Shown piece by piece: positions 19,267-28,155 of a stretch of DNA of 64,000 nucleotides. The position numbers and the translations under genes are program-made. Origin of the DNA: Pseudocalidococcus azoricus BACA0444 (GTDB taxonomy: Bacteria > Cyanobacteriota > Cyanobacteriia > Thermosynechococcales > Thermosynechococcaceae); assembly GCF_031729055.1 (NCBI RefSeq), contig NZ_JAVMIP010000007.1, forward strand, positions 1 to 64,000, in the 5' to 3' direction. The notes below the pieces were generated by a model that did no database searches, was not told the DNA's origin, and was given only the letters and a program-made list of their open reading frames with translations. Numbering within the stretch: position 1 is the first letter of the stretch; each line of letters starts with the position of its first letter.

Positions 19267-19681
19267 CTAAGATTTGTCGGTTGGTGGGATTGGGGTCGAG
19301 TTGATATTGAATTTGGAGAATAGTGTATCGAGTTTGGATTCTAGCTCGGCGAGCCGCTCGTTCTCTTTCTTGATCTGCTCGGTTTCGTTCTTCGTCTGCA
19401 AGATGATCGCGTCGAGTTTCTCATTTTGCTGCTTCAATCGCTTGGTTTCGGCTTCGATTTCCAGCGTTCCACTCTACGAACGACCATAGGTCTACAAGGC
19501 CGAGATTAACCAAGAGAGCCGCTGTCCCCAACGCAAAAACCAAGAGACTCCATTGGAGGATGGTGAGGGGGAAGAATCGGATGGGGGTGGTGTTGATGTT
19601 GCCATAAAACCTCATGAGTGCTGCGACGGCGTACAAAAAAGTCGTCAGGGAACGGGGAAGCAGTGCCAGAAAACTTGCCAT
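19267..19681 (-). pseudogene. Frameshifted membrane protein with C-terminal coiled coil
   Basis: The first frame starts with MASFLALLPRSLTTFLYAV at 19681, has two hydrophobic helices (about residues 10-25 and 38-65) and ends at 19421 in a non-protein-like tail. If one base is skipped near the VEWN codons (about 19470), the frame continues as LEIEAETKRLKQQNEKL, ETEQIKKENERLAEL and ESKLDTLFS to a TAG at 19267. That second part is an excellent heptad-repeat coiled coil. The likely ancestor was one protein of about 135 residues with two transmembrane helices and a cytoplasmic coiled coil, broken by a one-base frameshift. The family was not recognised. It is the only gene between the two argD ends. 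Confidence 0.5.
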
Positions 19682-19740
19682 GAATTCATTTTAACCAGGC
19701 CCCCACAGTCCATTTTCTCAACTTTCGAGGTCGGATCAGG

Positions 19741-21021
19741 TTACAGCAATGTGGCTAAAGCTCGGTTAATAGCAGCCAAGGCCTGGTCAATTTCTTCAGA
19801 TGAGACAATCAATGGCGGCACAAACCGGACAACTTTCGGGCCTGCGGGAACGAGGAGTAATCCTTCAGTAATGGCAGCTTTGACAATATCCGGGGCCGTA
19901 ATTGGGGAATCAGCTTCAATTTGCAGGCCATTGATCAACCCCCAACCCCGGACTTCCTTAACTAAGCCAGCGTATTGATTCGGAATTTCTTTAAGGCCAG
20001 CGCGTAATTGTGACCCGCGGGCCTGGGCATTTGCGAGTAAATGATCCCCCTCAATAGTTTGACAGACCGTTAAGGCCGCCGCACAGGCCAAGGGATTTCC
20101 CCCAAACGTACTGGCATGATCACCGGGTTGAAACACATCACAAAAAGATTTACACAGCATCGCTCCAATGGGAATGCCCCCCGCCAGGCCCTTGGCAGAA
20201 GTAAACATATCCGGTTCAATGCCCAAGGTTTGATGGCCCCAGAGATTGCCGGTGCGACCCATCCCAACTTGAACTTCATCAAAAATCAGGAGGATGCCTT
20301 TTTCGTTACAAATCTCCCGTACCCGTTGGAAATAGGCAAACTCTCCCGGCCGGACTCCCCCTTCTCCTTGCAAGGGTTCTAACAAAATTGCAGCAACTTG
20401 GCGTTCATCCTTATCGAGTTCAGCAATCGTGGCTTCGAGGTCGGCAATGTCGTTGTAATTCACATAGGCAAAGCCAGGCACGAGTGGATCAAAGTTTTTC
20501 TGATATTTCGGTTGGCCGGTGGCGGTGATCGTGGCTAAGGTGCGGCCGTGGAAGCTGGCCTGGGCGGTAATAATGACAGGGTTGGCAATGTTCAAAACCG
20601 TGTGGGCATATTTCCGAGCCAGTTTGATCGCCCCTTCATTAGCTTCGGCCCCAGAGTTGCAGAAAAACACCCGGTCGGCACAGGAATGATTCACCAGCCA
20701 AGTGGCCAAGTCGCCTTGTTGGGGAATGTAGTAGAGGTTAGAAACATGATGCAGGGTCTGGATTTGCTCGGTAACAGTCTTAACCAAAGCGGGGTGAGCA
20801 TGGCCAAGGGTGCAGGTGGCAATTCCGGCGACAAAGTCTAAATACTCTTTCCCAGCATCATCCCAAACTTTACAGCCAGCCCCTTTCACCAACGTCAACG
20901 GAAACCGAGCATAGGTCGTCATCACATCCCGATCAAAGTCGCTGCGGTTGTAGGCGGTATTAAGACTAGATGTTTCGGAATGGGCTACTGACAAGTCAGA
21001 AGAAACAGTAATTGGACTCAC
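19741..21021 (-). CDS. argD: Acetylornithine aminotransferase
   Basis: This PLP enzyme converts N-acetylglutamate semialdehyde to N-acetylornithine in arginine synthesis, and related members also serve lysine or succinylornithine pathways. The frame is open to a TTG at 21030 (429 residues); a GTG at 21021 is used here as the more common start codon. In the 429-residue numbering, the PLP contacts are GAEANEGAIK (128-137), Asp251 in IFDEVQVGMGRTG and the Schiff-base Lys280 in TSAKGLAGGIPIGA. The N terminus is about 25 residues longer than E. coli ArgD, which is common in cyanobacteria. The 3' end is partly duplicated 530 bp downstream, suggesting insertion and displacement at this locus. Confidence 0.92.
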   Translation of the reverse strand: MSPITVSSDLSVAHSETSSLNTAYNRSDFDRDVMTTYARFPLTLVKGAGCKVWDDAGKEYLDFVAGIATCTLGHAHPALVKTVTEQIQTLHHVSNLYYIPQQGDLATWLVNHSCADRVFFCNSGAEANEGAIKLARKYAHTVLNIANPVIITAQASFHGRTLATITATGQPKYQKNFDPLVPGFAYVNYNDIADLEATIAELDKDERQVAAILLEPLQGEGGVRPGEFAYFQRVREICNEKGILLIFDEVQVGMGRTGNLWGHQTLGIEPDMFTSAKGLAGGIPIGAMLCKSFCDVFQPGDHASTFGGNPLACAAALTVCQTIEGDHLLANAQARGSQLRAGLKEIPNQYAGLVKEVRGWGLINGLQIEADSPITAPDIVKAAITEGLLLVPAGPKVVRFVPPLIVSSEEIDQALAAINRALATLL

Positions 21022-21199
21022 GGGAGGCAACCTTTGGATATTCAGCGGGATATTTAAGCAGTGATTGAAGAAATTAAACGGGAATTTGTCTTAATTTAGC
21101 GCAGGGGCCTGGGAAGTTAGCGGCAACCGTTACCATTGTAGAGCGAACTTTTTTAGTCAGAACTTGGATTTGAGGCTCGTCTAAGGTTTGATTCCCCTC

Positions 21200-22588
21200 A
21201 TGTCAGCACCCCTTGATATTTTGATTCTCTCCAACGGGCCGGGGGAGTTGGCAACGTGGGTCTATCCGGTCGTCCAGGCCTTGCGGCAAAAATTAGGAAC
21301 TAATCCAGAAAATCTTAGAATTTCCCTAGTTCTGTCTCCCTGTCCCCATGCCAGTGGTCAAGAGGCGATTGCGGGGGCCAAGATTCCCGGAATTGATCGA
21401 GTCCAAGGGGCCGCCCATTTTTGGCAATTCTTAATTTGGGGCAAAACTGAAGATCATTGGGACTGGCGACCGCGGGGCCTGGTGTTGTTTTTGGGGGGTG
21501 ATCAGTTTTTTGCGCTCTGGTTGGCGAAACGGTTGGGCTATAAAAGTTTGATCTATGCAGAATGGGAAGCCCGCTGGTTAGCTCAGATTGATCACTTTGC
21601 CCTCCGCCGCGAGATGCCAATTCCTGCTGCTTATCAACATAAGGCCAAGGTTGTGGGTGATTTAATGACTGAAAGCCAGGCCCTGTTAACTCCCGCTACT
21701 CAGGCACAGATTGAGGAATCCTTAAACCTCAGCCCGACCACACCCTTAATTGGATTATTACCGGGTTCTAAGCCGATTAAGTTGCATCTGGGTGTACCTT
21801 TCATGGTGACAATTGCCGCCCATCTCCAAAAGCTGCAACCCCAGGCCCGGTTTGTGATTCCTGTGGCCCCAACCCTAAACCTGAAAACCCTGGCCAACTA
21901 CGCCAACCCCACAACTAACCCGGATTTTTGTCTGATTGATGGCGTTACGGCCCACCTGCAAGAACCAGAGCAAGGCCTTCCTTATCTGGAAACTACCACC
22001 GGAGCCAAAATCTATCTCTGGCAGAAGCTTCCTAACTATGATCTCCTCAGTCGCTGTCAACTTTGCTTAACTACAGTGGGGGCCAACACGGCGGAATTGG
22101 GGGCCTTGGCGGTGCCGATGATGGTTTTATTACCCCAAGAACAACTCCAACTCAAGCAGGGGATCGTTGCCGATGGCCTGGGTGGATTGATGATTGGCCT
22201 GCCTGGACTTCAGCGATGGGGGTCAGTCTTGATGTTTTGGTTCATGGTTTTACAGGGATTAACCTGGACTCAGGCCTGGCAGGTATTAACTCAAAAGCCT
22301 TTGGATTGGGCATTGATTAAGCAGGGATTAGGCTTGCGGGCCTGGCCAAATATTTGGGCGAACCAGGAAATTGTGCCAGAATTAGTGGGCCCCCTGGATC
22401 CCCTCGGACTGGCTGAACAAATTGCCGACCTCTTAAGCCAACCCCAGACTCTTATGGAAATGCGTCAACAACTCCAACGGATTCGGGGTGAGGCCGGAGC
22501 CGCGGCTAAGATTGCTAATCTGGCGGCCCAACTGCTGGACTCTGCACCAATCCTGTCTGCCCCATTGCCACCCCTGTCATCGTCCTAA
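21200..22588 (+). CDS. Lipid-A-disaccharide synthase-related protein
   Basis: The 462-residue product begins with DILILSNGPGELATWVYPVV, followed later by LLPGSKPIKLHLGVPFM and TTVGANTAELGALAVPMM. This is the GT-B fold pattern of LpxB (GT19), but several LpxB-specific residues are not evident, and the protein fits the cyanobacterial LpxB-related family of unknown substrate. It may transfer a sugar to a lipid or another acceptor in the envelope. The start is the ATG at 21200 rather than the TTG four codons upstream. Its TAA shares one base with the ATG of the following CPBP protease gene, so the two are coupled. Confidence 0.75.
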   Translation: MSAPLDILILSNGPGELATWVYPVVQALRQKLGTNPENLRISLVLSPCPHASGQEAIAGAKIPGIDRVQGAAHFWQFLIWGKTEDHWDWRPRGLVLFLGGDQFFALWLAKRLGYKSLIYAEWEARWLAQIDHFALRREMPIPAAYQHKAKVVGDLMTESQALLTPATQAQIEESLNLSPTTPLIGLLPGSKPIKLHLGVPFMVTIAAHLQKLQPQARFVIPVAPTLNLKTLANYANPTTNPDFCLIDGVTAHLQEPEQGLPYLETTTGAKIYLWQKLPNYDLLSRCQLCLTTVGANTAELGALAVPMMVLLPQEQLQLKQGIVADGLGGLMIGLPGLQRWGSVLMFWFMVLQGLTWTQAWQVLTQKPLDWALIKQGLGLRAWPNIWANQEIVPELVGPLDPLGLAEQIADLLSQPQTLMEMRQQLQRIRGEAGAAAKIANLAAQLLDSAPILSAPLPPLSSS

Positions 22589-23172
22589 TGGAACCTGTTA
22601 GCCCACAGCCGGAGCTTGAACCCCTCAGTCGCACCCAGATTTTAATTGCGATGGGTTTGACGGCAATTCTCTGGCTAATTCTATCTAAAGCTCTTTTACA
22701 AACTCCTTTTGCGGGTGGTCTGCTCCCCCTCATTTGGCAACCCCAGGCCCTCATGGTTGGGACGTTAATTGCGACGGGAATTATCTTGGCTAGCAGTTTG
22801 CTCTATCAATTTTGGCCCACCTATCAAGCGGCGGCAGATTTCTACTTGGAGCTGGTGATTCGTCCCCTCGTCTGGGCTGATGTCTTTTGGTTAGGGCTAC
22901 TTCCAGGCCTGAGTGAAGAACTGCTCTTTCGCGGTGTGTTGCTTCCAACCCTGGGCCTGGATTGGTATGGGATTATTGGCTCGGCAATTTGCTTTGGCAT
23001 CCTTCATATGGGGGGTAAACAGCAATGGCCCTACGCGATTTGGGCCACGATTGTTGGGGGGATTTTGGGGTATAGTGCCGTGGCCAGTGGGAATCTTCTC
23101 GTTCCGGTCCTGGCTCATACTCTCACCAACTGGGCTGCCGGAGTGATGTGGAAATTAAAACATCAACCCTAA
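22588..23172 (+). CDS. CPBP family intramembrane metalloprotease
   Basis: The 194-residue membrane protein has the CPBP (Abi/CAAX protease) motif SEELLFRG, with Glu110, Glu111 and Arg115, followed by His140 in CFGILHMGG and His177 in LAHTLTNW. These are the expected catalytic and metal-binding residues. Members cleave prenylated peptides or act as protease-like factors, and in cyanobacteria their substrates are mostly unknown. About five or six hydrophobic helices are visible. The ATG shares one base with the stop of the LpxB-like gene. A second, larger member of the same family is encoded at 28156-29577. Confidence 0.82.
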   Translation: MEPVSPQPELEPLSRTQILIAMGLTAILWLILSKALLQTPFAGGLLPLIWQPQALMVGTLIATGIILASSLLYQFWPTYQAAADFYLELVIRPLVWADVFWLGLLPGLSEELLFRGVLLPTLGLDWYGIIGSAICFGILHMGGKQQWPYAIWATIVGGILGYSAVASGNLLVPVLAHTLTNWAAGVMWKLKHQP

Positions 23173-23254
23173 AAACTAGCGAAAGAACATTAGAGCCATT
23201 ATCCCCGGCCTGGTATGATAAAACAGTTTGGATTGGGCAAAATTAGGGGCCACT

Positions 23255-24619
23255 ATGACAACCGAAACCGCCATGACAAACGCTGTGGAACTGGAACGAA
23301 TCCGCCGTCAATTTGATTTTGGCCCCTATCCCCGAATTCCCCTCGACAAATTTCCCCAAGATGACACCAATAGCCTGTTTATTCACAATGTTGTAACGGC
23401 CTATTACTTAGCCTATCAAACGGTTGTTAAACCTGAAAATTTGGTGATCTTAGACGCAGGCTGTGGCAGTGGTTATAAATCCCTGTTGTTAGCGATTGCG
23501 AATCCGGGGGCCAAAATTGTCGGGATTGATCTCTCGGAAGCCTCAGTCAAAATGGCCCAGAAACGATTGGCTTATCATCAGTTTGAGAATGTTGAATTCC
23601 ATACGATGACGATTGAGGAAGTCCCAGGCCTGGGGGTGGAGTTTGACTATATTAATTGTGATGAAGTTTTGTACTTAGTGCCCAATCCCGTTCAAGCCCT
23701 CCAGGCCATGGGTTCTGTCCTCAAGCCCCAAGGTATTATCCGCGCCAATCTCCATAGCTATCTCCAACGTGCTGCTTATTTCCGGGCCCAGGCTGTTTTT
23801 CGGATCATGGGCATCATGGACAACAACCCAGAGGAGATGGAGATGAAATTGGTGCAGGAAATTATGGCTGAGTTAAAGGATGGTGTGGATCTCAAAGCGC
23901 GGGCCTGGAATCCCAAATATCAACAAGAAGATGCCGCCGAAGCTCTCTTAGCGAATCATTTACTGGTCGGTGATCAGGCATTTAATGTTCGGGATATGTT
24001 TAATTTCCTAGATCAGGCCGGCCTGGACTTCATTGCAATGGTGAACTGGCGGCAATGGTCACTGGAAAACCTCTTTAAAGATCCGGAAAACTTGCCCTCC
24101 TTTTTGGCCCTGAGCTTACCGGATGTGCCCCAAGCAACCCAACTGGAACTCTACGAACTGATTCATCCAGTCCATCGCCTTTTAGATTTTTGGTGTCACA
24201 GGCCCCAGACCCAACCAGAGTTGCCCCCGTCTCTCCCGGAAGACTGGCCTGCTGAAGTTATCCTCAAGGCTCAGGTGTATTTGCATCCCCAACTCCGGAC
24301 CGAAACCATCCAGGCCAAGTGGGAACAATACATCCAAGAGCGAGTGGTTGTAGATTTGGGGACATTCCTCAGCCAGACTTCGACAACCCCGGTTTATGTG
24401 GATAGCTTGGTGCTGAGTTGCCTATTGCCCCTCTTTGCCGGCCCCCAATCGGTGGAATTTTTAGTGAAACGTTGGTTACAAATTTGCCCCTGCGACTTAA
24501 CCACCTGTGAACCCCTGACTCCCAGCCAAGCCCTCACCTATGTCCGCCAATTCTTGCATCGTTTGGAACCAGCCCAGTTTGTCCTATGTCCCTTACCCAT
24601 TGGAGTGAAGTCTGCCTAA
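23255..24619 (+). CDS. Class I SAM-dependent methyltransferase with C-terminal extension
   Basis: The 454-residue product has an N-terminal methyltransferase domain with motif I ILDAGCGSGYKSLLLA and a later acidic motif IVGIDLSEASV. After about residue 220 the protein continues for more than 200 residues with no motif I recognised; this part is helical and leucine-rich and ends with QALTYVRQFLHRLEPAQF. The fusion of a small-molecule-type methyltransferase with a long unknown domain is seen in several cyanobacterial proteins, but the substrate is unknown. The start at ATG 23255 is chosen over a TTG at 23228. It is encoded just upstream of aspC, but 119 bp apart. Confidence 0.7.
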   Translation: MTTETAMTNAVELERIRRQFDFGPYPRIPLDKFPQDDTNSLFIHNVVTAYYLAYQTVVKPENLVILDAGCGSGYKSLLLAIANPGAKIVGIDLSEASVKMAQKRLAYHQFENVEFHTMTIEEVPGLGVEFDYINCDEVLYLVPNPVQALQAMGSVLKPQGIIRANLHSYLQRAAYFRAQAVFRIMGIMDNNPEEMEMKLVQEIMAELKDGVDLKARAWNPKYQQEDAAEALLANHLLVGDQAFNVRDMFNFLDQAGLDFIAMVNWRQWSLENLFKDPENLPSFLALSLPDVPQATQLELYELIHPVHRLLDFWCHRPQTQPELPPSLPEDWPAEVILKAQVYLHPQLRTETIQAKWEQYIQERVVVDLGTFLSQTSTTPVYVDSLVLSCLLPLFAGPQSVEFLVKRWLQICPCDLTTCEPLTPSQALTYVRQFLHRLEPAQFVLCPLPIGVKSA

Positions 24620-24738
24620 AGCAACCGTTTTGAACATGGTCAAGCCAAAGGGTATCGTGAAAAGAAAGATTCTGTAATACAACCACCGATGGCTGAGAAG
24701 TTTGGCCTAAAATACAGCAGTGTGATTGGAGCAGCGGC

Positions 24739-25905
24739 ATGGAACTAGCCACCCGGATTTATCAAGTGACCCCCTCCATTACCCTGGCCATTGACTCCAA
24801 AGCCAAAGCCATGGGAGCCGCGGGGATTGATATTTGTAGCTTCAGTGCCGGTGAGCCAGATTTTAATACCCCTGAACATATCAAAAGTGCCGCCCAACAG
24901 GCCTTGGAAGAGGGCAAAACCCGCTATGGCCCAGCCGCCGGAGAACCTAAACTCCGAGAACTGATTGCTGAAAAACTGAACCGGGATAATCGCCTCCCCT
25001 TTCAACCGGAAAACATCATTGTCACCAATGGCGGCAAGCAATCCCTGTTTAACTTGATGATGGCCCTAATTAACCCTGGGGATGAGGTGATTATTCCGGC
25101 TCCCTACTGGTTAAGCTATCCCGAAATGGTTTACTTGGCTGGCGGTGTTCCGGTGATTGTCCCGACTACGGCCGCCACGGGCTATCGGATTACCCCAGCG
25201 CAACTCAAGGCAGCCATCACCCCCCGGACGAAACTCTTTGTCCTCAACTCGCCCAGCAACCCCACAGGGATGATTTACCCCCCAGACGAAATTCGGGCCT
25301 TGGCTGAGGTAGTTATCGCGGCGGATATTTGGGTTGTCTCCGATGAAATTTACGAAAAAATTCGCTACGACGGCCTGGAGCATTTAAGTATTGGAGCCGT
25401 CAGTGAGGCCGCCTTTCAACACACCATTGTCAGCAGCGGGTTTGCCAAGGCCTATGCCATGACCGGGTGGCGAGTGGGCTATTTGGCTGGGCCGCTAGAG
25501 TTAATTAAAGCCACCACCACTGTTCAAGGCCACAGCACCTCCAATGTTTGTACCTTTGCGCAGTATGGGGCGATGGCGGCTCTCTCTGGCTCCCAAGATT
25601 GTGTGGCGGTGATGCTAGAGGCCTTTGCCAAACGGCGGGAAGTTATGGTGAGTTTGTTGTCAGGGATTTCCGGCCTGGGAATTGTCAAACCGACTGGCGC
25701 GTTTTATGCCTATGTCAATATCAGTCAGACCGGCCTAGGGTCTTTGGAGTTTGCTGAACGGTTATTGGATGAAAAACAAGTGGCCCTAATTCCCGGTAAA
25801 GCCTTTGGGACGGATGATCATATTCGCTTGTCCTACGCCACCGATGTCACCACCATTGAACGGGGCCTGGAACGGCTGGCGGATTTTGTCAGGGGTTTAG
25901 TCTAG
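24739..25905 (+). CDS. aspC: Pyridoxal-phosphate-dependent aspartate aminotransferase
   Basis: The 388-residue class I aminotransferase most resembles the 1-beta aspartate/prephenate aminotransferase type. Visible are [11 protein letters not shown] near the N terminus, [11 protein letters not shown] (97-107), the [12 protein letters not shown] region (170-181), Asp202 and Tyr205 in [12 protein letters not shown], the PLP-binding Lys237 in [17 protein letters not shown], and the C-terminal RLSYATD with the carboxylate-binding Arg. It would interconvert aspartate and oxaloacetate, and members of this group also act on prephenate in tyrosine and phenylalanine synthesis. The stop overlaps the convergent SDR gene by 9 bp. 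Confidence 0.88.
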   Translation: MELATRIYQVTPSITLAIDSKAKAMGAAGIDICSFSAGEPDFNTPEHIKSAAQQALEEGKTRYGPAAGEPKLRELIAEKLNRDNRLPFQPENIIVTNGGKQSLFNLMMALINPGDEVIIPAPYWLSYPEMVYLAGGVPVIVPTTAATGYRITPAQLKAAITPRTKLFVLNSPSNPTGMIYPPDEIRALAEVVIAADIWVVSDEIYEKIRYDGLEHLSIGAVSEAAFQHTIVSSGFAKAYAMTGWRVGYLAGPLELIKATTTVQGHSTSNVCTFAQYGAMAALSGSQDCVAVMLEAFAKRREVMVSLLSGISGLGIVKPTGAFYAYVNISQTGLGSLEFAERLLDEKQVALIPGKAFGTDDHIRLSYATDVTTIERGLERLADFVRGLV

Positions 25906-26679
25906 ATTGGCTTCTCGATGGACGCGAGTTGTGCTGGCCTGGGCCGTGGGCATCAAAATAATTTGATTGAGATTGACATGGGCCGGGCGGGTGGCGCAAA
26001 AAAGAATCACCTCGGCTACATCCATCCCAGTGAGTGGCTCCAGGCCCTGATAGACTTTTTCGGCCCGCTCGGTGTCTCCATGAAAACGGACTTGGCTAAA
26101 TTCTGTTTCCACCAGGCCAGGATCAATACAACTGACGCGAATCGGTGTCCCCAATAAATCCTGTTTGAGACCTTCTGTAATCGCTTGCACGGCTGCCTTT
26201 GTCCCACAATAAACATGCCCCCCTGGATAGACTTGCAACCCGGCAATCGAGCCAATATTGATAATCTGCCCCTGGCCGCGAGCTAACATTCCTGGCAAAA
26301 GAGTATGAGTGACATAGAGTAAGCCCTTGATGTTGGTATCAATCATCTCTTCCCAATCGGACAGCGAGGCCTGATCAAATCGCTCCAGGCCCCGACTTAA
26401 GCCCGCATTATTAATCAAAATATCAATGGTTTGCCAGTCTTGCGGTAGAGATTTTAGGGTTGGAATAATTTCATCTTGTTTCTGGACATCAGCCGCCAAA
26501 CATAGACATTCAGTTTGATATTGGATTTTCAATGATGCAGCAAGCTCTTCTAATCGAGATAACCGCCGCGCCAGTAAAATTAACCGACAACCCGCCTCTG
26601 CAAATACAACCGCACTGGCCTGGCCAATTCCACTACTGGCTCCGGTGATTAAGACTGTTTGACCTGCTAATAAAACCAT
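25897..26679 (-). CDS. SDR family NAD(P)-dependent oxidoreductase
   Basis: The 260-residue short-chain dehydrogenase has the classical cofactor motif [10 protein letters not shown] (12-21), NNAG at 90-93, Ser144 in NIGSIAG, and the catalytic Tyr157/Lys161 in [10 protein letters not shown]. The sequence around [16 protein letters not shown] and [18 protein letters not shown] resembles the YdfG-like serine dehydrogenase/3-hydroxy acid dehydrogenase group, which uses NADP. The exact substrate is uncertain. It converges with aspC. The intergenic region upstream contains a copy of the dispersed ~100-bp element. Confidence 0.83.
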   Translation of the reverse strand: MVLLAGQTVLITGASSGIGQASAVVFAEAGCRLILLARRLSRLEELAASLKIQYQTECLCLAADVQKQDEIIPTLKSLPQDWQTIDILINNAGLSRGLERFDQASLSDWEEMIDTNIKGLLYVTHTLLPGMLARGQGQIINIGSIAGLQVYPGGHVYCGTKAAVQAITEGLKQDLLGTPIRVSCIDPGLVETEFSQVRFHGDTERAEKVYQGLEPLTGMDVAEVILFCATRPAHVNLNQIILMPTAQASTTRVHREANLD

Positions 26680-26725
26680 GATTAAAAATTAGAGAATTAA
26701 TGTGTTTCTGTGGAATGAACTAATA

Positions 26726-26827
26726 TGGCGTTACTCATTTAGGGTGAGACCGGGATAAGTCAGAAAATGCTTTACGGTCAGTCTTTTTAAGATTTATACT
26801 CTCTCATAACAGTCTGCATAACGCTAT
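26726..26827 (+). repeat. Dispersed ~100-bp element, copy 2 (best terminal inverted repeat)
   Basis: This copy lies between the SDR gene and hicA. Its ends read GGCGTTACTC at the left and TAACGCTATAG at the right, which form a short inverted repeat. Aligned with the reverse complement of 52781-52876 it has about 16 mismatches over 102 bp with no gaps (my hand alignment). The central TCTTTTTAAGA block can form a small hairpin. Confidence 0.7.
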
Positions 26828-26903
26828 AGTATAAAACTAGTTGAGAATCGCACCCTGGTTGAATGTATTATATCGGACTAATGCTTTGGGCTAATCTGAC
26901 TGA

Positions 26904-27161
26904 CTACTGATAGAAATATGGGAAAAGTTCTGTTTCGGAAACATAGCGACAGGCCTGCCGAAAAATTGCGCGACAGGTTCCAGTATCTAACTCCCGATGA
27001 TTAGGTATGGTTAGGGTCTCCTTATGGGTTTGGTTCATGCGGCGTAACTTGATGTGGCTGCCCCGTTGACTATAAACCTCAAAGCCAAATCGTTCTAAAA
27101 TGTGCACAACCTCAGTCCCGGAGAGTCGTTTGAGCCTAGGCGTATCTGGGTTGCAGTTCAA
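26904..27161 (-). CDS. hicA: Type II toxin HicA-like
   Basis: The 85-residue protein has the HicA fold signature: a basic KRLSGTEVVHILERFGFE helix, then RGSHIKLRR with the catalytic His of the double-stranded RNA-binding-like fold, and LTIPNHREL. HicA is an mRNA-cleaving toxin. The first possible start is a TTG at 27161, and the coding sequence overlaps the upstream antitoxin gene hicB by 26 bp. The gene order here is antitoxin first, then toxin. The C-terminal segment (residues 65-85) is longer than in minimal HicA proteins. Confidence 0.85.
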   Translation of the reverse strand: MNCNPDTPRLKRLSGTEVVHILERFGFEVYSQRGSHIKLRRMNQTHKETLTIPNHRELDTGTCRAIFRQACRYVSETELFPYFYQ

Positions 27162-27369
27162 AGGTAACTAAAATAGCCGGATGGGAAACTAAGCCAAAAT
27201 CGCCTGGATCTTCTCCCTCTAAATGCAGCGCCAGTGCTTCTTGTAAATTTTTCACCACCTCATCCAATGTTTCACCTTGAGTGACAACCGAAACTTCCAA
27301 ACATTCAGCCACATAGCCACCTTGCTCCCCTGGACGAATAAAAGACTTGACCGTTTGTTGAAGTTGCAT
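27136..27369 (-). CDS. hicB: Type II antitoxin HicB-like
   Basis: The 77-residue protein has the HicB RNase H-like core: GGYVAECLEVSVVTQGETLDEVVKNLQEAL. HicB neutralises HicA and often represses the operon. It lacks an obvious C-terminal helix-turn-helix or ribbon-helix-helix domain, so it is a short form. The gene starts with ATG, lies upstream of hicA and overlaps it, which indicates translational coupling. Confidence 0.85.
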   Translation of the reverse strand: MQLQQTVKSFIRPGEQGGYVAECLEVSVVTQGETLDEVVKNLQEALALHLEGEDPGDFGLVSHPAILVTFELQPRYA

Positions 27370-27561
27370 AATTATTCTTCTGGTTCAAATCAAAAGTTGT
27401 AGTGCTGACTTATTACTTCCAATTATCTCTTTTGCGAATCGTCTTGTGGGAGCAATCATGAGTTGTAGGAAGTAGGGGTAGATTTTAGCTAGATATTGAT
27501 AAACAACATTCGTAGCAAATAAGCCTTACCCCTAAGCATCTATTTCATCTGGCCAGGCCAA

Positions 27562-28080
27562 TTAACCTTTGTAGGCTTTGATCCCTTTATCCACCAGGGC
27601 CTGAACCTTATCCACATCCTGCCAATCGAGAATTTCGGTGACTTTCTTTTGGAGATTCTTATAAGTCCGGAAAAATTCAGCGACTTCAGCTAAGCGGTGG
27701 GGAGCAATATCTTTGAGGGATTTGACTTCACCGTAGCGAGGATCATCGGCCGGCACACAAAGAATTTTCTCATCCCGGTCGCCGCCATCAATCATCTCTA
27801 AATAACCAATTGGCCGAGCGGCAATCACACAACCGGGAAAGGTAGGCTCATCCATAATCACCAGGCCATCGAGGGGATCTCCATCATCGCCAAGGGTATT
27901 GGGAATAAAGCCGTAGTCAAAGGGATATTGCACCGAGGAATAGAGCACCCGATCTAAGATAAAGGCGTTCATCTCCTTGTCAAATTCATATTTATTGCGA
28001 CTGCCCCCAACAATTTCAATCAGGACATTGACCAGGCCGGGTTTGGGTTGAGCCGGAATCCGCGATAAGTCTAAGCTCAT
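27562..28080 (-). CDS. ppa: Inorganic pyrophosphatase
   Basis: The soluble family I enzyme hydrolyses pyrophosphate and pulls biosynthetic reactions forward. The 172-residue length is typical. The active-site residues are visible as KYEFDK (30-35), [17 protein letters not shown] (44-60) and the aspartates Asp66, Asp68 and Asp71 in [11 protein letters not shown] further conserved stretch is IPADDP-like [12 protein letters not shown] and YKNLQKK near the C terminus. The start is an ATG preceded by GGATTTATAAGGATT-like AT-rich sequence on the plus strand side. It lies just downstream of the larger CPBP protease gene on the same strand, with a 75-bp gap. Confidence 0.96.
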   Translation of the reverse strand: MSLDLSRIPAQPKPGLVNVLIEIVGGSRNKYEFDKEMNAFILDRVLYSSVQYPFDYGFIPNTLGDDGDPLDGLVIMDEPTFPGCVIAARPIGYLEMIDGGDRDEKILCVPADDPRYGEVKSLKDIAPHRLAEVAEFFRTYKNLQKKVTEILDWQDVDKVQALVDKGIKAYKG

Positions 28081-28155
28081 GGGTATTGGATTTATAAGGA
28101 TTTACCTAATCCAGCATAAACCGACCATGGCCAGGCCCCAAACTGTCCCTTAAAA

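Noticed and set aside
19274..19489. 71-codon Ser-rich plus-strand frame
   Set aside because: It is the antisense shadow of the coiled-coil segment, whose Lys/Glu codons give Ser/Phe on the other strand.
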